Source: Streptomyces sp. WM6378 (GTDB taxonomy: Bacteria > Actinomycetota > Actinomycetes > Streptomycetales > Streptomycetaceae). From it: a stretch of DNA of 22,917 nt. The notes beneath the pieces were generated by a model, which saw only the letters and a list, made by a program, of their open reading frames with translations, did no database searches and was not told where the DNA came from. Made by a program: the position numbers and the translations under genes. Numbering within the stretch: the stretch's first letter is position 1; every line of letters begins with the position of its first letter. Of the stretch, positions 14,672 through 22,699 are shown piece by piece. The DNA is taken from the NCBI RefSeq assembly GCF_001279695.1, contig NZ_LGDD01000045.1, forward strand, positions 1 to 22,917, written 5' to 3'.

Positions 14672-14780
14672 GGCCCAAAGCTCAGGTGGCGGCCCAAAGG
14701 GCAGCTGATGCTTCGGGCTGTAGTTGCCCCGCCGCCTTCGCTGTACAGCGTCGGGGCCTCGCGGCCGGATGTCCGCGGGG

Positions 14781-14817
14781 CCCTGATCGCAGGGCCTGAA
14801 ATCAGGGAGGATCAGGG
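14781..14817. terminator. Nested hairpin between convergent genes
   Basis: CCCTGATC (14781-14788) pairs with GATCAGGG (14810-14817); inside it CCTGA-AA-TCAGG forms a second small hairpin (14795-14806). It lies between the convergent SH3-like gene and the DUF5937/ArsR gene and could stop transcription from both sides. Confidence 0.5.
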
Positions 14818-15002
14818 GTCGTTGACGTGGTCTTCCCGGCGCCCTGTGGGGACGGAGAGCGGAGACGTCGTTGTGTTGGGTGCGCCGTTTGAAACCTCTG
14901 CCGCCGCTGGCCTCGCGCTGGCGCGGGAGATGTCGGCCGCAGTTCCTGACCCCCGGGCCATCATGGGCAGTGCGGCGCATTGACCGGAGGCCATCGGCTC
15001 CG

Positions 15003-15998
15003 TCACCGGGCCAGCCGGTCTGTCAGCGATGGAGTCGAGCTGCCGAGGAGCAGGGAGTGCCCGAGTGGCGTCAGAGCATGTTGGACCTGGCGTCCTTGGC
15101 GTTGTGTGGTGATGGCTCCAACTGCGCGTAGAGCGGCGGCATGTGCGCTCGCGGACGGGGGCGTGATGCCTAGACGCCGGGCCAGTTCGGCGGTGCTGCA
15201 CGGTTCCTGTCCCACAGCCCGAAGGGCGCGGGCACGACCTCGCCTGATCAGGCCCGCCAGCGGGTCTGATGCGCTGGGTGCGGGGCCGGCCACCAAGTCG
15301 CCGGCCGGGTACAGAAAGAGCGACGGTCGGTGCTCGGAAAGGAGAAGGGCGCTCTCCTGGAGGAAGTAGTTCGGGTGGAGTTCCAGGCCTCGCCCGGCCA
15401 GGTCGAAGTTGCCGTCCCAGCCGGTCACCACGCACTGGAGATGGCCGTCCTCGCCCCAGGCAGTCCCAGGGTGGAGACCCGTGAGCACGGATCCAAGGCC
15501 CGTCAGCCCCGCGGTGTGCGCCCGGTGAGCAACGTCCGCCTGAAGCTGGCGCTGGATGTCTGGCCAGTCAGGGGCGAGGCACGCCTGGAACAGCGCCCAG
15601 GCTCCGTTGGTGATCCGTCGCAGCTGGCGGCTGTCGCCGTCTCGGAGCTGAGCGATGATACGTGGGGTCTCCGGCTGCTCTTTGTAGCCCACAAGGCACT
15701 GCTGTATGTCAGCTTCACTGGTGACGAGGATGGAGTCGAGTTCGTCGGCAAGCTGTCTGCGCCCGGTAGCGACATCAGCCATCAGGAAGTCCGGCACGTC
15801 CGTGGAACTGGCGTTGATCAGTTCCAGCAGAGGGCCGGCGGCATGCGGTACATGCCGGCGCATGCGTCGCCACCAGCGCGCACGGCGGGCACCGACGCAG
15901 TTGTGCCCATTGGCCAAGGCTGCGATGAGATGCCCCATCGGTGAGATGGAAAACCGCGTGCGGGCGAAATCTGGCACGCCGAACTTGATGGTCAGCAC
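15003..15998 (-). CDS. ArsR-type winged-helix regulator with DUF5937 N-terminus
   Basis: A 331-residue regulator. The start is GTG 15998: the typical N-terminus (VLTIKFGVPDFARTRFSISP) begins there and GGGGGG lies just upstream, although an in-frame ORF continues further 5' with non-coding composition. Residues about 1-240 match the DUF5937 domain found in front of ArsR-family HTHs in actinobacteria. The C-terminal winged helix (about 262-320) includes CSTAELARRLGITPPSASAH and ALRAVGAITTQRQGRQVQHA. No metal-binding ELCVC-type motif is present, so metal sensing is unlikely; the N-terminal domain probably holds the sensing function. Targets are unknown; no export pump or enzyme gene is adjacent. 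Confidence 0.8.
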   Translation of the reverse strand: MLTIKFGVPDFARTRFSISPMGHLIAALANGHNCVGARRARWWRRMRRHVPHAAGPLLELINASSTDVPDFLMADVATGRRQLADELDSILVTSEADIQQCLVGYKEQPETPRIIAQLRDGDSRQLRRITNGAWALFQACLAPDWPDIQRQLQADVAHRAHTAGLTGLGSVLTGLHPGTAWGEDGHLQCVVTGWDGNFDLAGRGLELHPNYFLQESALLLSEHRPSLFLYPAGDLVAGPAPSASDPLAGLIRRGRARALRAVGQEPCSTAELARRLGITPPSASAHAAALRAVGAITTQRQGRQVQHALTPLGHSLLLGSSTPSLTDRLAR

Positions 15999-16389
15999 AA
16001 TCCCCCCAGGGCCCCGTCGAGGCCGTCCCGACGGTAATCGCGCGTGGAAGGCAGTCCGAGGGTGCTTCACAGCTATCTGGCCTAATTCCCGGCGGGCACA
16101 TCCTGGCTTTGAGCGGGTGCCAGTAGCGGCTGGAGACCACGGGACAGCCGAACATTCACATCCGGCAGCGAGGCCGTCGCGTCGCCTGCGGGCGTCGAGC
16201 GAGGACGTCGGCGCCGCGGGAGGACGCTGCCACCCGGGCGGAGACGACGGGGCCGATTGACGGTGGACAGCGCGAACGGCTCTGCACAACAAGGGCCGTT
16301 GACATCAGCAGAGCGTGCCTGCTTCTGCTGCGCGACGTTCGCGCTCCACCGCTCAGGAGTGGTCGCTTCGCCGTCGAACCATCGAGGCC

Positions 16390-16725
16390 GCGAGCCGGGT
16401 CTGGGCATGGGGTTGCCGGCCATGAAGTGGGCGATGTCGACGGAGTAGGCGTCGTCGCCGTTCTGGGTGAGTCCGTGCAGGCGGGGGAGCGACGCGGTGA
16501 TGCTGGCGACGGCGCAGCGGATGGTGTGGTGGAAGGTCATGGCGAGTTCGAGGGGGCGGTGTGGATGTCGGCGCGCAGCGTACGTGACCGCTCGCCAAGA
16601 TCAGCGCTGATGTCGGAGTCGCGGATGGGGGCGGGGATATGGAGGGTGAGGCGGGTGGCGCGGAGGCAGCGAGCGACGCTGCAGGAGCGGGAAGGCCGGT
16701 CTCGTTGACCTGATCTATCGTTCAA
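16390..16725 (-). pseudogene. Unrecognised frameshifted gene remnant
   Basis: Two minus-strand segments have strongly coding-like third positions. One (about 16670-16560) gives ATRLTLHIPAPIRDSDISAD and then LGERSRTLRADIHTA. The other (about 16555-16390) gives LELAMTFHHTIRCAVASITA and LTQNGDDAYSVDIAHFMAGN. They are in neighbouring frames that meet at a run of five C near 16560, so a single-base change probably split one gene; an ATGA overlap at 16540-16537 would be the alternative explanation (two coupled small genes). After residue 50 of the second part the coding composition is lost. No family was recognised. Confidence 0.35.
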
Positions 16726-16834
16726 CTATTCGGCCTCTGGCCTAACAGCTGGTCCGGTTCCCCGTCCCGTGCTGCACTGTCCGGCGTCCGGAAATCCCGG
16801 CACCCGCAAGGGACCGAGTCACGTCGGAGTCCAC

Positions 16835-17260
16835 ATGCGAAAGCGCACATTAGGCCGCACCGCCATGGGTCTGCTCGCCGCGGCGGGAATGCTCATGGGC
16901 ACGGCCGGAGTCAGCTCGGCCGCCGCCTCGGGCTCCTCCGCGAAAGCGGAATCCGCCAGCACCTCGAAGGCGCTCGCCCCCGCCTACCCGATGGTCTGGT
17001 TGAACACCGTCATTGACCAGTGGAGCCACTGGACTCCGGACGCCAACGAGTCCAGCCACGCGGGCTGGCTCTACAAGGGGAACCGCTACTTCTACTGCTG
17101 GACCTGGGGAGCGCAGTACTACGCCCCCGAAACCAACCGCACCAGCTCGGTCTGGCTCCGGACCAACGACAGCAACGGCAACTCCAACATCTACGTCACC
17201 GACACCTACCTGGACGCCTACGGCTACGGCAACGACCAGAACCTCCTGCCGTACTGCTGA
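16835..17260 (+). CDS. Small secreted protein of unknown function
   Basis: A 141-residue protein starting at ATG 16835 with GTCGGAG upstream. Residues 1-31 are a signal peptide (AMGLLAAAGMLMGTAGVSSA). A short Ser/Ala-rich linker is followed by a compact aromatic domain rich in Trp, Tyr and Asn (WSHWTPDANESSHAGWLYKG, YFYCWTWGAQYY, NSNIYVTDTYLDAYGYG) that ends in LLPYC. The two cysteines of the mature form, one central and one terminal, could pair. The composition suggests an extracellular beta-rich protein; the family is not recognised. A strong hairpin terminator follows 16 bases after the stop, so it is probably monocistronic. Confidence 0.7.
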   Translation: MRKRTLGRTAMGLLAAAGMLMGTAGVSSAAASGSSAKAESASTSKALAPAYPMVWLNTVIDQWSHWTPDANESSHAGWLYKGNRYFYCWTWGAQYYAPETNRTSSVWLRTNDSNGNSNIYVTDTYLDAYGYGNDQNLLPYC

Positions 17261-17276
17261 GCACCCTGATCCTGAA

Positions 17277-17312
17277 CCCGTCCCAGGCTGGCCGCGGTCA
17301 GCCTGGGACGGG
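17277..17312 (+). terminator. Hairpin terminator of the small secreted protein gene
   Basis: CCCGTCCCAGGCTG (17277-17290) and CAGCCTGGGACGGG (17299-17312) form a perfect 14-bp stem with an eight-base loop, beginning 16 bases after the stop codon. There is no T run, which is usual for streptomycete terminators. Confidence 0.85.
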
Positions 17313-17865
17313 GACGCGGGCCGACGACCGGGGCGTCAGGCTGCTCGCCGAAGTGTCCGAGAGTGGGCACCCCGCCCGCGGCGAAAGTCATCCGCACCGC
17401 CCGAACCGCGTCGGCCTTCAGCCGGAGGCGGGGGAGTGGGCGCCGGAGCTGTCGTACACACCGTCAACCGGCCGCCACCGGGGGGTTCGTAGCAGACGAA
17501 TACCGCTCTGCCCGTGCTCGTGCACCGGCACCGGCTGGGTGCTCTGCACCCTGCGTGGCCGTGGCGCGGGTCCGCCCGCGCAGGGTCACGGCCCATGGTT
17601 GGTGTCAGACGGCGCCCAGCGCATGAACTGCGCCAGCCACGGCCGGGATGTACCCGACCACCTCCCAGGGCGTCATTCAGGCTCCCGACGGTCTGGTCCC
17701 GGCAGTGCCTCGTGCTCCGCACTCCTCCTCTTACGGGGTGAGCCCCCAAGAATTTCCTGCAGACCGGAACTGACCGATGAATCACCGCACCTGGTCGAAA
17801 GTGCACGTCGGTGCTCGCAGGCTCTGGCCGGGCCGAGGTCAGAGGCGTCCGCGAGGATCTCGGCC
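17313..17865. other. Stretch without a supported gene
   Basis: About 550 bases between a terminator and the DUF6461 pseudogene. Frames are open on both strands but lack start signals, coding-like composition or motifs. Confidence 0.4.
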
Positions 17866-18482
17866 ATGACTGCGACTGCCGCCGACTGTTTGTGGTTCGA
17901 CAAGAACTTCCCCGACCTCGCGGAGGCTTACTGCTTCACGCTGGTCCACCACCTGCCACCCGCAGAGGTCCTTGCCCGTCTCACAGGCCAGGCAGAGCCC
18001 AGCCCGCCCGGACGGGGGCGGCGGCGATCGTCGAGGCGACCTTCGACTTCCTGGACCAGTCGGACAACACCCGGCAGTTCATCGCCATGACCACCGTCGG
18101 GGACTGGACCAGGTGATCGAGCCCGTTGGCTACCTCGGCGTCACCGAGGAGTGAGCCCTGCATGCCTCCGCGGGAACACGCTGGGTCTCGCACTTCCGCA
18201 ATATCAACGGCCTCGCCTCATTCCTTATGAGCCCAGGACATGACGGAGCGCCTGACGTTCGAGCCTGGAGTACCCGACCGCCGCTGGGGAGCGACCCCGG
18301 ACGAGCTCCTGAAGCCCATGCACCACAGTGGATTCCAGTTCTGGGACGAGATCTCCGAGACCGCGCAATACCTGGGCGGAGAAGCAGCGTTCGCCCTGGC
18401 CGAGCACCTGACGGGAGTCCGCATCACGGCAGAGCTGCTTGAGACCACCACCTTCATCTGCGGCAGCGCGGAGATCGGGTAA
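17866..18482 (+). pseudogene. DUF6461 gene with several lesions
   Basis: A DUF6461 family protein can be followed across three frames. From ATG 17866 it reads WFDKNFPDLAEAYCFTLVHH and EVLARLTG; near 18000 the frame shifts to AAAIVEATFDFLDQSDNTRQ and MTTVGDWT; near 18113 it shifts again to VIEPVGYLGVTEE, meets an in-frame TGA at 18152-18154, and continues as SAGTRWVSHFRNINGLASFL. A third shift or deletion near 18235 leads to RLTFEPGVPDRRWGATPDEL and AFALAEHLTGVRITAELLE, ending at TAA 18480-18482. The family N- and C-termini are both present, so this is a nearly full-length gene inactivated by at least four changes. DUF6461 proteins often occur near polymorphic-toxin immunity genes, as here. 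Confidence 0.8.
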
Positions 18483-18753
18483 GTCACCGCCAAGGCCATG
18501 AATGAGTGGTGTGTATCGTGAAGTTGCAGGTCACCGGTGTGGTGTGAGGGGCGCTAGGGGGACTCGTGCTGGTCGGTGGCCGGTGTCTACGGCGAAGATC
18601 GTCCGATCGGTCAGCTGGAGTGGGTCTCGGGTTCTGCTGTACTTGCCGCAGGGGTCTGGCGAGCACTACGGATCATTCCCCGCGCCAGGCGGCTGACCGT
18701 CCGCAGCACACCACAGCGAGTGGCGCCGATATATGCAGGAGGGAGCGGATGCC

Positions 18754-19329
18754 ATGGTCCTCCCGAAGGTCCGGGACGCTCGCTTCGTGACGATCCGCCG
18801 TGGTGGGACTCTCACTGATGCGGATCACCGTCTCCTTGCTCTGTGGGCGGCCTCCTGTGCAGAGCACGTCCTTGGCCTGTTCGAGTCGGCCCAGCCTGGG
18901 GACCCGCGACCGCCCCAGGCGATCGAGCATGCTCGGGCCTGGGTGCGTGGCGAGATCAAGATGATGCAGGCTCGCACGGTGGGCGGCCATGCGATGGGGG
19001 CAGCCAGAGACCTGCGTGGGGCAGCACGGCATGCCGCGTACGCCGCCGGCCAGGCCGGGGCCGTCGCCCACGTCGCCGCGCACGAGCTCGGCGCGGCCGC
19101 CTACGCGATCAAGGCCGCACGTGTAGCGGCACCGGAAGGCGAGAGCGAGACCGCGGGACGGCTCGAGTGCCAGTGGCAGCGCAATCAGCTCCCGGAGGCG
19201 ATCCGCGAGCTCGTACTTGATGACCAGCGGCTGCGCAATGACATCTGCTGGTCGGTATTCGACTGCGGAAGCCGAACCGTGCACGGCCTCTCATGGTTGG
19301 CCCAGCGGGGATCACCGGGCACCTACTGA
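18754..19329 (+). CDS. Putative Imm5-type immunity protein
   Basis: A 191-residue, mostly alpha-helical, Ala-rich protein. The start is ATG 18754, with AGGAGGGAG eight bases upstream; an ATG at 18733 is in frame but lies before that site. The pattern ALWAASCAEHVLGLFE, then DPRPPQAIEHARAWVRGEIK, an Ala/His-rich run (RHAAYAAGQAGAVAHVAAHE) and LGAAAYAIKAAR matches the Imm-5-like 'putative immunity protein' family. Such proteins neutralise secreted or contact-delivered toxins. No cognate toxin gene is in the window, so it may be an orphan that protects against neighbours. The recognition is from memory of the family pattern. Confidence 0.65.
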   Translation: MVLPKVRDARFVTIRRGGTLTDADHRLLALWAASCAEHVLGLFESAQPGDPRPPQAIEHARAWVRGEIKMMQARTVGGHAMGAARDLRGAARHAAYAAGQAGAVAHVAAHELGAAAYAIKAARVAAPEGESETAGRLECQWQRNQLPEAIRELVLDDQRLRNDICWSVFDCGSRTVHGLSWLAQRGSPGTY

Positions 19330-19356
19330 CCCACTGTCCGAGGAACGCAGGGCGGC

Positions 19357-19491
19357 TCACTGGGCCAGCCAGGATGCGAAGTGGTCCGGCGGTTTCGGCT
19401 CGCCGATGGCCTGGATCGGGTCGGTCGCGGTCGTGTCGGACGCCATCTGGTCGGCACCTGAGCTTTTCGTCTCGGGGTGATGGTGAGCCAT
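19357..19491 (-). CDS. Predicted 44-residue microprotein
   Basis: A short minus-strand frame from ATG 19491 to TGA 19359-19357, convergent with the immunity gene and starting 27 bases after its stop. About 37 of 44 codons end in G or C, much better than the other frames here. The sequence has a His-rich N-terminus (MAHHHPET), a polar middle and an ordered-looking C-terminus (PIQAIGEPKPPDHFASWLAQ). There is no good ribosome-binding site before ATG 19491, and a second in-frame Met at codon 16 is another possible start. It might be a complete microprotein, a peptide precursor, or the end of a decayed gene; no family was recognised. Confidence 0.4.
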   Translation of the reverse strand: MAHHHPETKSSGADQMASDTTATDPIQAIGEPKPPDHFASWLAQ

Positions 19492-19893
19492 TGCTGGTGG
19501 GGGTTGGGCGATTGCGGCCGGTCTGTGGCGTCCGGGGCGGCATCTGGTGATGCCCGGGGACGAGGGGTGTTGACTTGCTGCCGGGTTTGGATCATTGGGG
19601 GATCTTCATCTCTGGTGAGGCGGTTTCGGCCTTCTCGTCCTGGTGTGGTTGCGGGGCAGGGTGGGGTGCGGAAGGCTCTGCGGCACGGCCGCCGGGCCGC
19701 CGTGGGCATGCCACAGCCATGGGTAGCCGGTGGCTGATGCCGCCCGGGAGGTTTCCCCCAGGCCGCTCCCGGCCCTGGACCCCGGCCGGAATCTTCCACG
19801 TGCACGGTACGAACGGCGATATCGCGCCCTGGTGTCGCCGCCCCGTCAGGGGCTGCCCGCACGGCGCCCCTTCAGAGCGAAGGACCCTTCCAC
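19492..19893. other. Intergenic stretch before the propeller gene
   Basis: About 400 bases with no supported gene on either strand. The final 20 bases carry the ribosome-binding site (AAGGA) of the propeller gene. No clear promoter boxes were found. Confidence 0.4.
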
Positions 19894-21264
19894 ATGTCTG
19901 TGATCACACGCCCGGGCCGCACAGCGGGGCATCGGCGCAGATGGCGCGCGAGGATCGCTGGGTTAGCCGTCGCGCCGCTGCTGGCCGGGCTCGGCCTGGC
20001 CGCCGCCGGCCCCGCGCAGGCTGCGACGACTGCCACCCTGGCCTTCGTCACCGAACCGGGTGCGGGCCGGGTCCAGGTGGTGGACACCACCACCAGCACG
20101 GTGACCGCCACCATTCCGGTCGGATCCGGGCCGGAGGAGATCGCGCTCAACCCGGCCCACACCCGCGCCTATGTCACCAACACCGGCGCTGGGACGGTGT
20201 CGGTGATCGACACCTCCAGCAACACCGTCACCGCCACCGTGGCGGTCGGCTCCGCCCCCTATGGGGTGCAGGTCACCCCGGACGGCAACCATGCCTACGT
20301 CGCGAACCGGGGCGCCGGCACGGTGTCGGTGATCGACACCGCCACCAACACCGTGACCGCCACGATCACGACTGGCGCGGGCGCCTCCGGGCTCGCGCTC
20401 GCCCCGGACGGCACCCGGGCCTACGTCTCCAACGCGGGCGCGGCCAGCGTGTCCGTCATCGACACCGCCACGAACACGGTGACCGGCACCATCACCGTCG
20501 GCGTCGGCCCGTTCAATGTGCGGATCAACCCGGCCGGCACCCAGGCATACGTGCCCAACGACTTCGCCAACACCGTCTCGGTGATCGACCTGGCCACCAA
20601 CACCGTGACGGCCACGATCACCGCCCCGCCCAGTCCGTGGAATGTGGCGTTCACCCCGGACGGCGCCACCGCTTTCCTGACCCATGACGGCGGCTCGGGC
20701 ACGGTGTCGGTGATCGACACGGCCAGCGCCACCATCACCGACACGGTCACCGGCCCGAGCCAAGGAGGCGACGTCCAGGTCAACGCCACCGGCACCGCCG
20801 CCTTCGTCGGCGACCCCGCCGCGAGCACGCTGTGGCGGATCGACACCGCCACCCACACCCTCACCTCCGTGGCCACCGGCCTCACCACCGCCTTCGGTAT
20901 CGCCCTGACCGGCGGCACCTACCAGTTCACCGGCTTTCAGCCGCCGGTCAGCAACCCGCCCGCCGTCAACGTCCGCAACGCCGGGTCCACCGTCCCGGTC
21001 AAGTTCAGCCTCACCGGCGACCAGGGCCTGGGCATCCTCGCCGCCGGCTCCCCCTCCTCCCAGCCGATCGACTGCACCACCCTCACCCCGACCGGCCCCG
21101 CAACCCCCACCACCCCCACCGGTGCCGGCCTGACCTACGACCCGGCCACCGACACCTACACCTACACCTGGGGAACCGACCCGGCCTGGGCCGGCACCTG
21201 CCGCCAGCTCGACGTCACCCTCAACGACGGCACCCACCACACCGCCAACTTCCGCTTCCACTAA
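19894..21264 (+). CDS. Secreted seven-blade YVTN beta-propeller with PxKF domain
   Basis: A 456-residue secreted protein. ATG 19894 has AAGGA upstream. Residues 1-43 form a long, Arg-rich signal peptide (LAVAPLLAGLGLAAAGPAQA). From about 50 to 330 there are seven repeats of about 41 residues, each with a strand like YVTN/YVAN/YVSN and the motif GTVSVIDTATNTVTATI; seven blades make a complete YVTN-type propeller. Residues about 342-456 match the PxKF domain (YQFTGFQPPVSNPP, then STVPVKFSL), with two conserved cysteines (near IDCTTL and GTCRQL) and the end DGTHHTANFRF. Such proteins are extracellular or surface-attached and may bind partners; no catalytic residues are evident. The gene is alone on its strand and is followed by a hairpin. 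Confidence 0.85.
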   Translation: MSVITRPGRTAGHRRRWRARIAGLAVAPLLAGLGLAAAGPAQAATTATLAFVTEPGAGRVQVVDTTTSTVTATIPVGSGPEEIALNPAHTRAYVTNTGAGTVSVIDTSSNTVTATVAVGSAPYGVQVTPDGNHAYVANRGAGTVSVIDTATNTVTATITTGAGASGLALAPDGTRAYVSNAGAASVSVIDTATNTVTGTITVGVGPFNVRINPAGTQAYVPNDFANTVSVIDLATNTVTATITAPPSPWNVAFTPDGATAFLTHDGGSGTVSVIDTASATITDTVTGPSQGGDVQVNATGTAAFVGDPAASTLWRIDTATHTLTSVATGLTTAFGIALTGGTYQFTGFQPPVSNPPAVNVRNAGSTVPVKFSLTGDQGLGILAAGSPSSQPIDCTTLTPTGPATPTTPTGAGLTYDPATDTYTYTWGTDPAWAGTCRQLDVTLNDGTHHTANFRFH

Positions 21265-21282
21265 GCATCACCAGGCTGCCCG

Positions 21283-21327
21283 GGCGCCCGCGCCCCGCCC
21301 GCCCCCTTGCGGGCGCCGGCACCGGCG
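21283..21327 (+). terminator. Hairpins after the propeller gene
   Basis: GGCGCCCGC (21283-21291) pairs with GCGGGCGCC (21309-21317), a nine-bp stem with a 17-base loop. An overlapping tight hairpin, CGCCGG-CA-CCGGCG, lies at 21314-21327. They start 18 bases after the stop codon. Confidence 0.5.
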
Positions 21328-21329
21328 GG

Positions 21330-21695
21330 GGCGTATCCCGGTGGGATGCGCCATCTCACCGGGAGGTGTGTGGGCCCATGCGGCACTCCACAGCGTGGCT
21401 GGGATGACGACCCGGCACACCGCACGCACTCCGGTGCGCACCCGGTGACGACGCACGGCGCTCTCGTGAGCACCAACAGGCATCGGTGGTGTGTCTGTAC
21501 GCACCTGCCTTGCCCCCACCGCACCGGCGTATCCGTGGCTCCGCTGACGTACCACGTTGATCTGGCCTCGCCCGGTAGCGTTTACGACAACATGGGGCCG
21601 TAGCCGGTGGGGTGGCGCGTTTCTGGGTCCTGGTTGGCAGCAGCGGGTGGGGGAGCGGCTCGAACTCGAGACCACGCGGGGAGCGTGAACGAGAC
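21330..21695. other. Intergenic stretch before the response regulator
   Basis: About 365 bases with no supported gene. A TTGATC near 21560 followed by TAGCGT could be a poor promoter for the response regulator, but the spacing is short. No operator-like repeat was found. Confidence 0.3.
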
Positions 21696-22118
21696 ATGGC
21701 TGACGAAGCGAAGATCCTCCTGGTCGACGACCACGACGACAGCCTGTTCGCCGTCGCGAGCGCCCTCGCCCCGCTCGGCTGCCCGCTGGAGCGGGCCGCG
21801 AGCGGTGAGCGGGCCCTCAAAACCCTCTTGCACGGCAATGTCGCGCTCGTGCTGCTGGACGTGCTGATGCCGGATGTCGGCGGGCTGGAAGTCGTCCGCT
21901 ATATGCGCCGTCTGGAGCAGACGGCGCACATTCCCGTCGTGCTGATGACCGGGGCCGCGCACAGCGGCGCCTGGGCGGCCGAGGCCGAAGAACTCGGCGT
22001 GGCGGACATCGTCTTCAAACCCGTCGAGCCCTGGATCCTGCGGACCAAGGTCCACTACCTCTATCTCCTGTCCCAGCGGCTGCAGACACTGGAGCACCAA
22101 TCCCGTGCCAGCTTCTGA
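21696..22118 (+). CDS. Stand-alone response regulator receiver protein
   Basis: A 140-residue single receiver domain. The acidic pair is in KILLVDDHDDSLF, the phospho-acceptor Asp in LVLLDVLMPDVGGLEV, the conserved Thr in PVVLMTGA and the Lys in IVFKPV; all four key positions are present. The last ~20 residues (LYLLSQRLQTLEHQ) form a helix, and there is no output domain. It probably relays phosphate or binds a partner, as CheY- or Spo0F-type proteins do. No histidine kinase is nearby, so its partner is encoded elsewhere. ATG 21696 is the only good Met; its ribosome-binding site is weak (GAGAC; a GGGGAG is further off). Its 3' end overlaps the convergent winged-helix-like gene. Confidence 0.85.
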   Translation: MADEAKILLVDDHDDSLFAVASALAPLGCPLERAASGERALKTLLHGNVALVLLDVLMPDVGGLEVVRYMRRLEQTAHIPVVLMTGAAHSGAWAAEAEELGVADIVFKPVEPWILRTKVHYLYLLSQRLQTLEHQSRASF

Positions 22119-22363
22119 CGCCGGGCAGCTCTGCGGTCGGCGGAACCACCGATCGGCGTGGGGCCAAAACAAGGGTCTGGCCCAAGAGAAGTGCGTATAG
22201 ACATCCGGCCGACACCGCGCCGCTGGACCTCGATCAGCCTCTGCCCCTGGAGGCCGCGCGCGGCACGTCGTACGGCAGCGCGCTGGGCGTCGCTCGGCTC
22301 GGTCACCCCGCAGACGACGCAGGCGAGTTGGCTGATCGAGGTCAGATTCGGGGCGCCATCCAT
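22061..22363 (-). CDS. Small winged-helix-like regulator
   Basis: A 100-residue protein from ATG 22363. Residues 1-55 read as a conserved wHTH-type sequence (NLTSISQLACVVCGVTEPSD, AQRAAVRRAARGLQGQRLIE, VQRRGVGR), in which the RRAARGLQGQRLIEV part looks like a recognition helix and wing. Third positions are strongly G/C up to about codon 78. The remaining residues overlap the 3' end of the response regulator gene by 58 bases on the other strand and may be an extended, less reliable tail. There is no clear ribosome-binding site. A perfect inverted repeat lies 30 bases upstream and may be its operator. Confidence 0.5.
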   Translation of the reverse strand: MDGAPNLTSISQLACVVCGVTEPSDAQRAAVRRAARGLQGQRLIEVQRRGVGRMSIRTSLGPDPCFGPTPIGGSADRRAARRQKLARDWCSSVCSRWDRR

Positions 22364-22392
22364 GGTACTGCGCCCGGCGGGTGCGCGCCGAC

Positions 22393-22419
22393 ACCTCTCA
22401 TTCGATAGCAATGAGAGGT
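22393..22419 (-). promoter_or_regulatory. 10-bp inverted repeat, candidate operator
   Basis: ACCTCTCATT (22393-22402) and AATGAGAGGT (22410-22419) form a perfect inverted repeat with a seven-base spacer, 30 bases upstream of the winged-helix-like gene. The AT-rich arms in very GC-rich DNA and the position suggest a binding site for a dimeric regulator, possibly the product of that gene. Confidence 0.6.
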
Positions 22420-22514
22420 TCTGGATCTGTGATGGGCCCGGCGGACAGTGTCTGCCAGGGCAGGACGCGTGTGGTCCCGGACACGCCCCCGGTATCCCGG
22501 AGCGGACGGGGCTG

Positions 22515-22693
22515 GGCCCCGCGGCCAGGCACTTCCCCGGCCTCGCACCACGGTCGTCCGCCAGGAGCTGCGCGCCCGCCTCGGTTTCGCCGGCGTCACC
22601 GTCATCGACGCCCTGAACACCGGCCGGCTCGATCCCGCCCGATTCAACGTCGCCGTCAACCGCACCACCGTCCCAGGCGCCACCTTGCACTGA
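22515..22693 (+). pseudogene. Glycoside hydrolase family 3 remnant
   Basis: The plus strand first reads GLGPAARHFPGLA, resembling the KHFPG motif of GH3 beta-N-acetylhexosaminidases. A few bases later, in another frame, it reads TTVVRQELRARLGFAGVTVI and DALNTGRLDP, resembling the segment with the catalytic nucleophile ('VLR..LGF.G.V.TDALEMGAL'). In intact enzymes these motifs lie about 100 residues apart, so an internal deletion with a frameshift has brought them together. The reading ends at a TGA (22691-22693). No start or signal peptide is visible. Confidence 0.5.
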
Positions 22694-22699
22694 CACCGG

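Noticed and set aside
19963..21261. Open frame antisense to the propeller
   Set aside because: It is a Gly/Val/Asp-rich mirror of the repeats. The plus frame has a signal peptide and YVTN blades.
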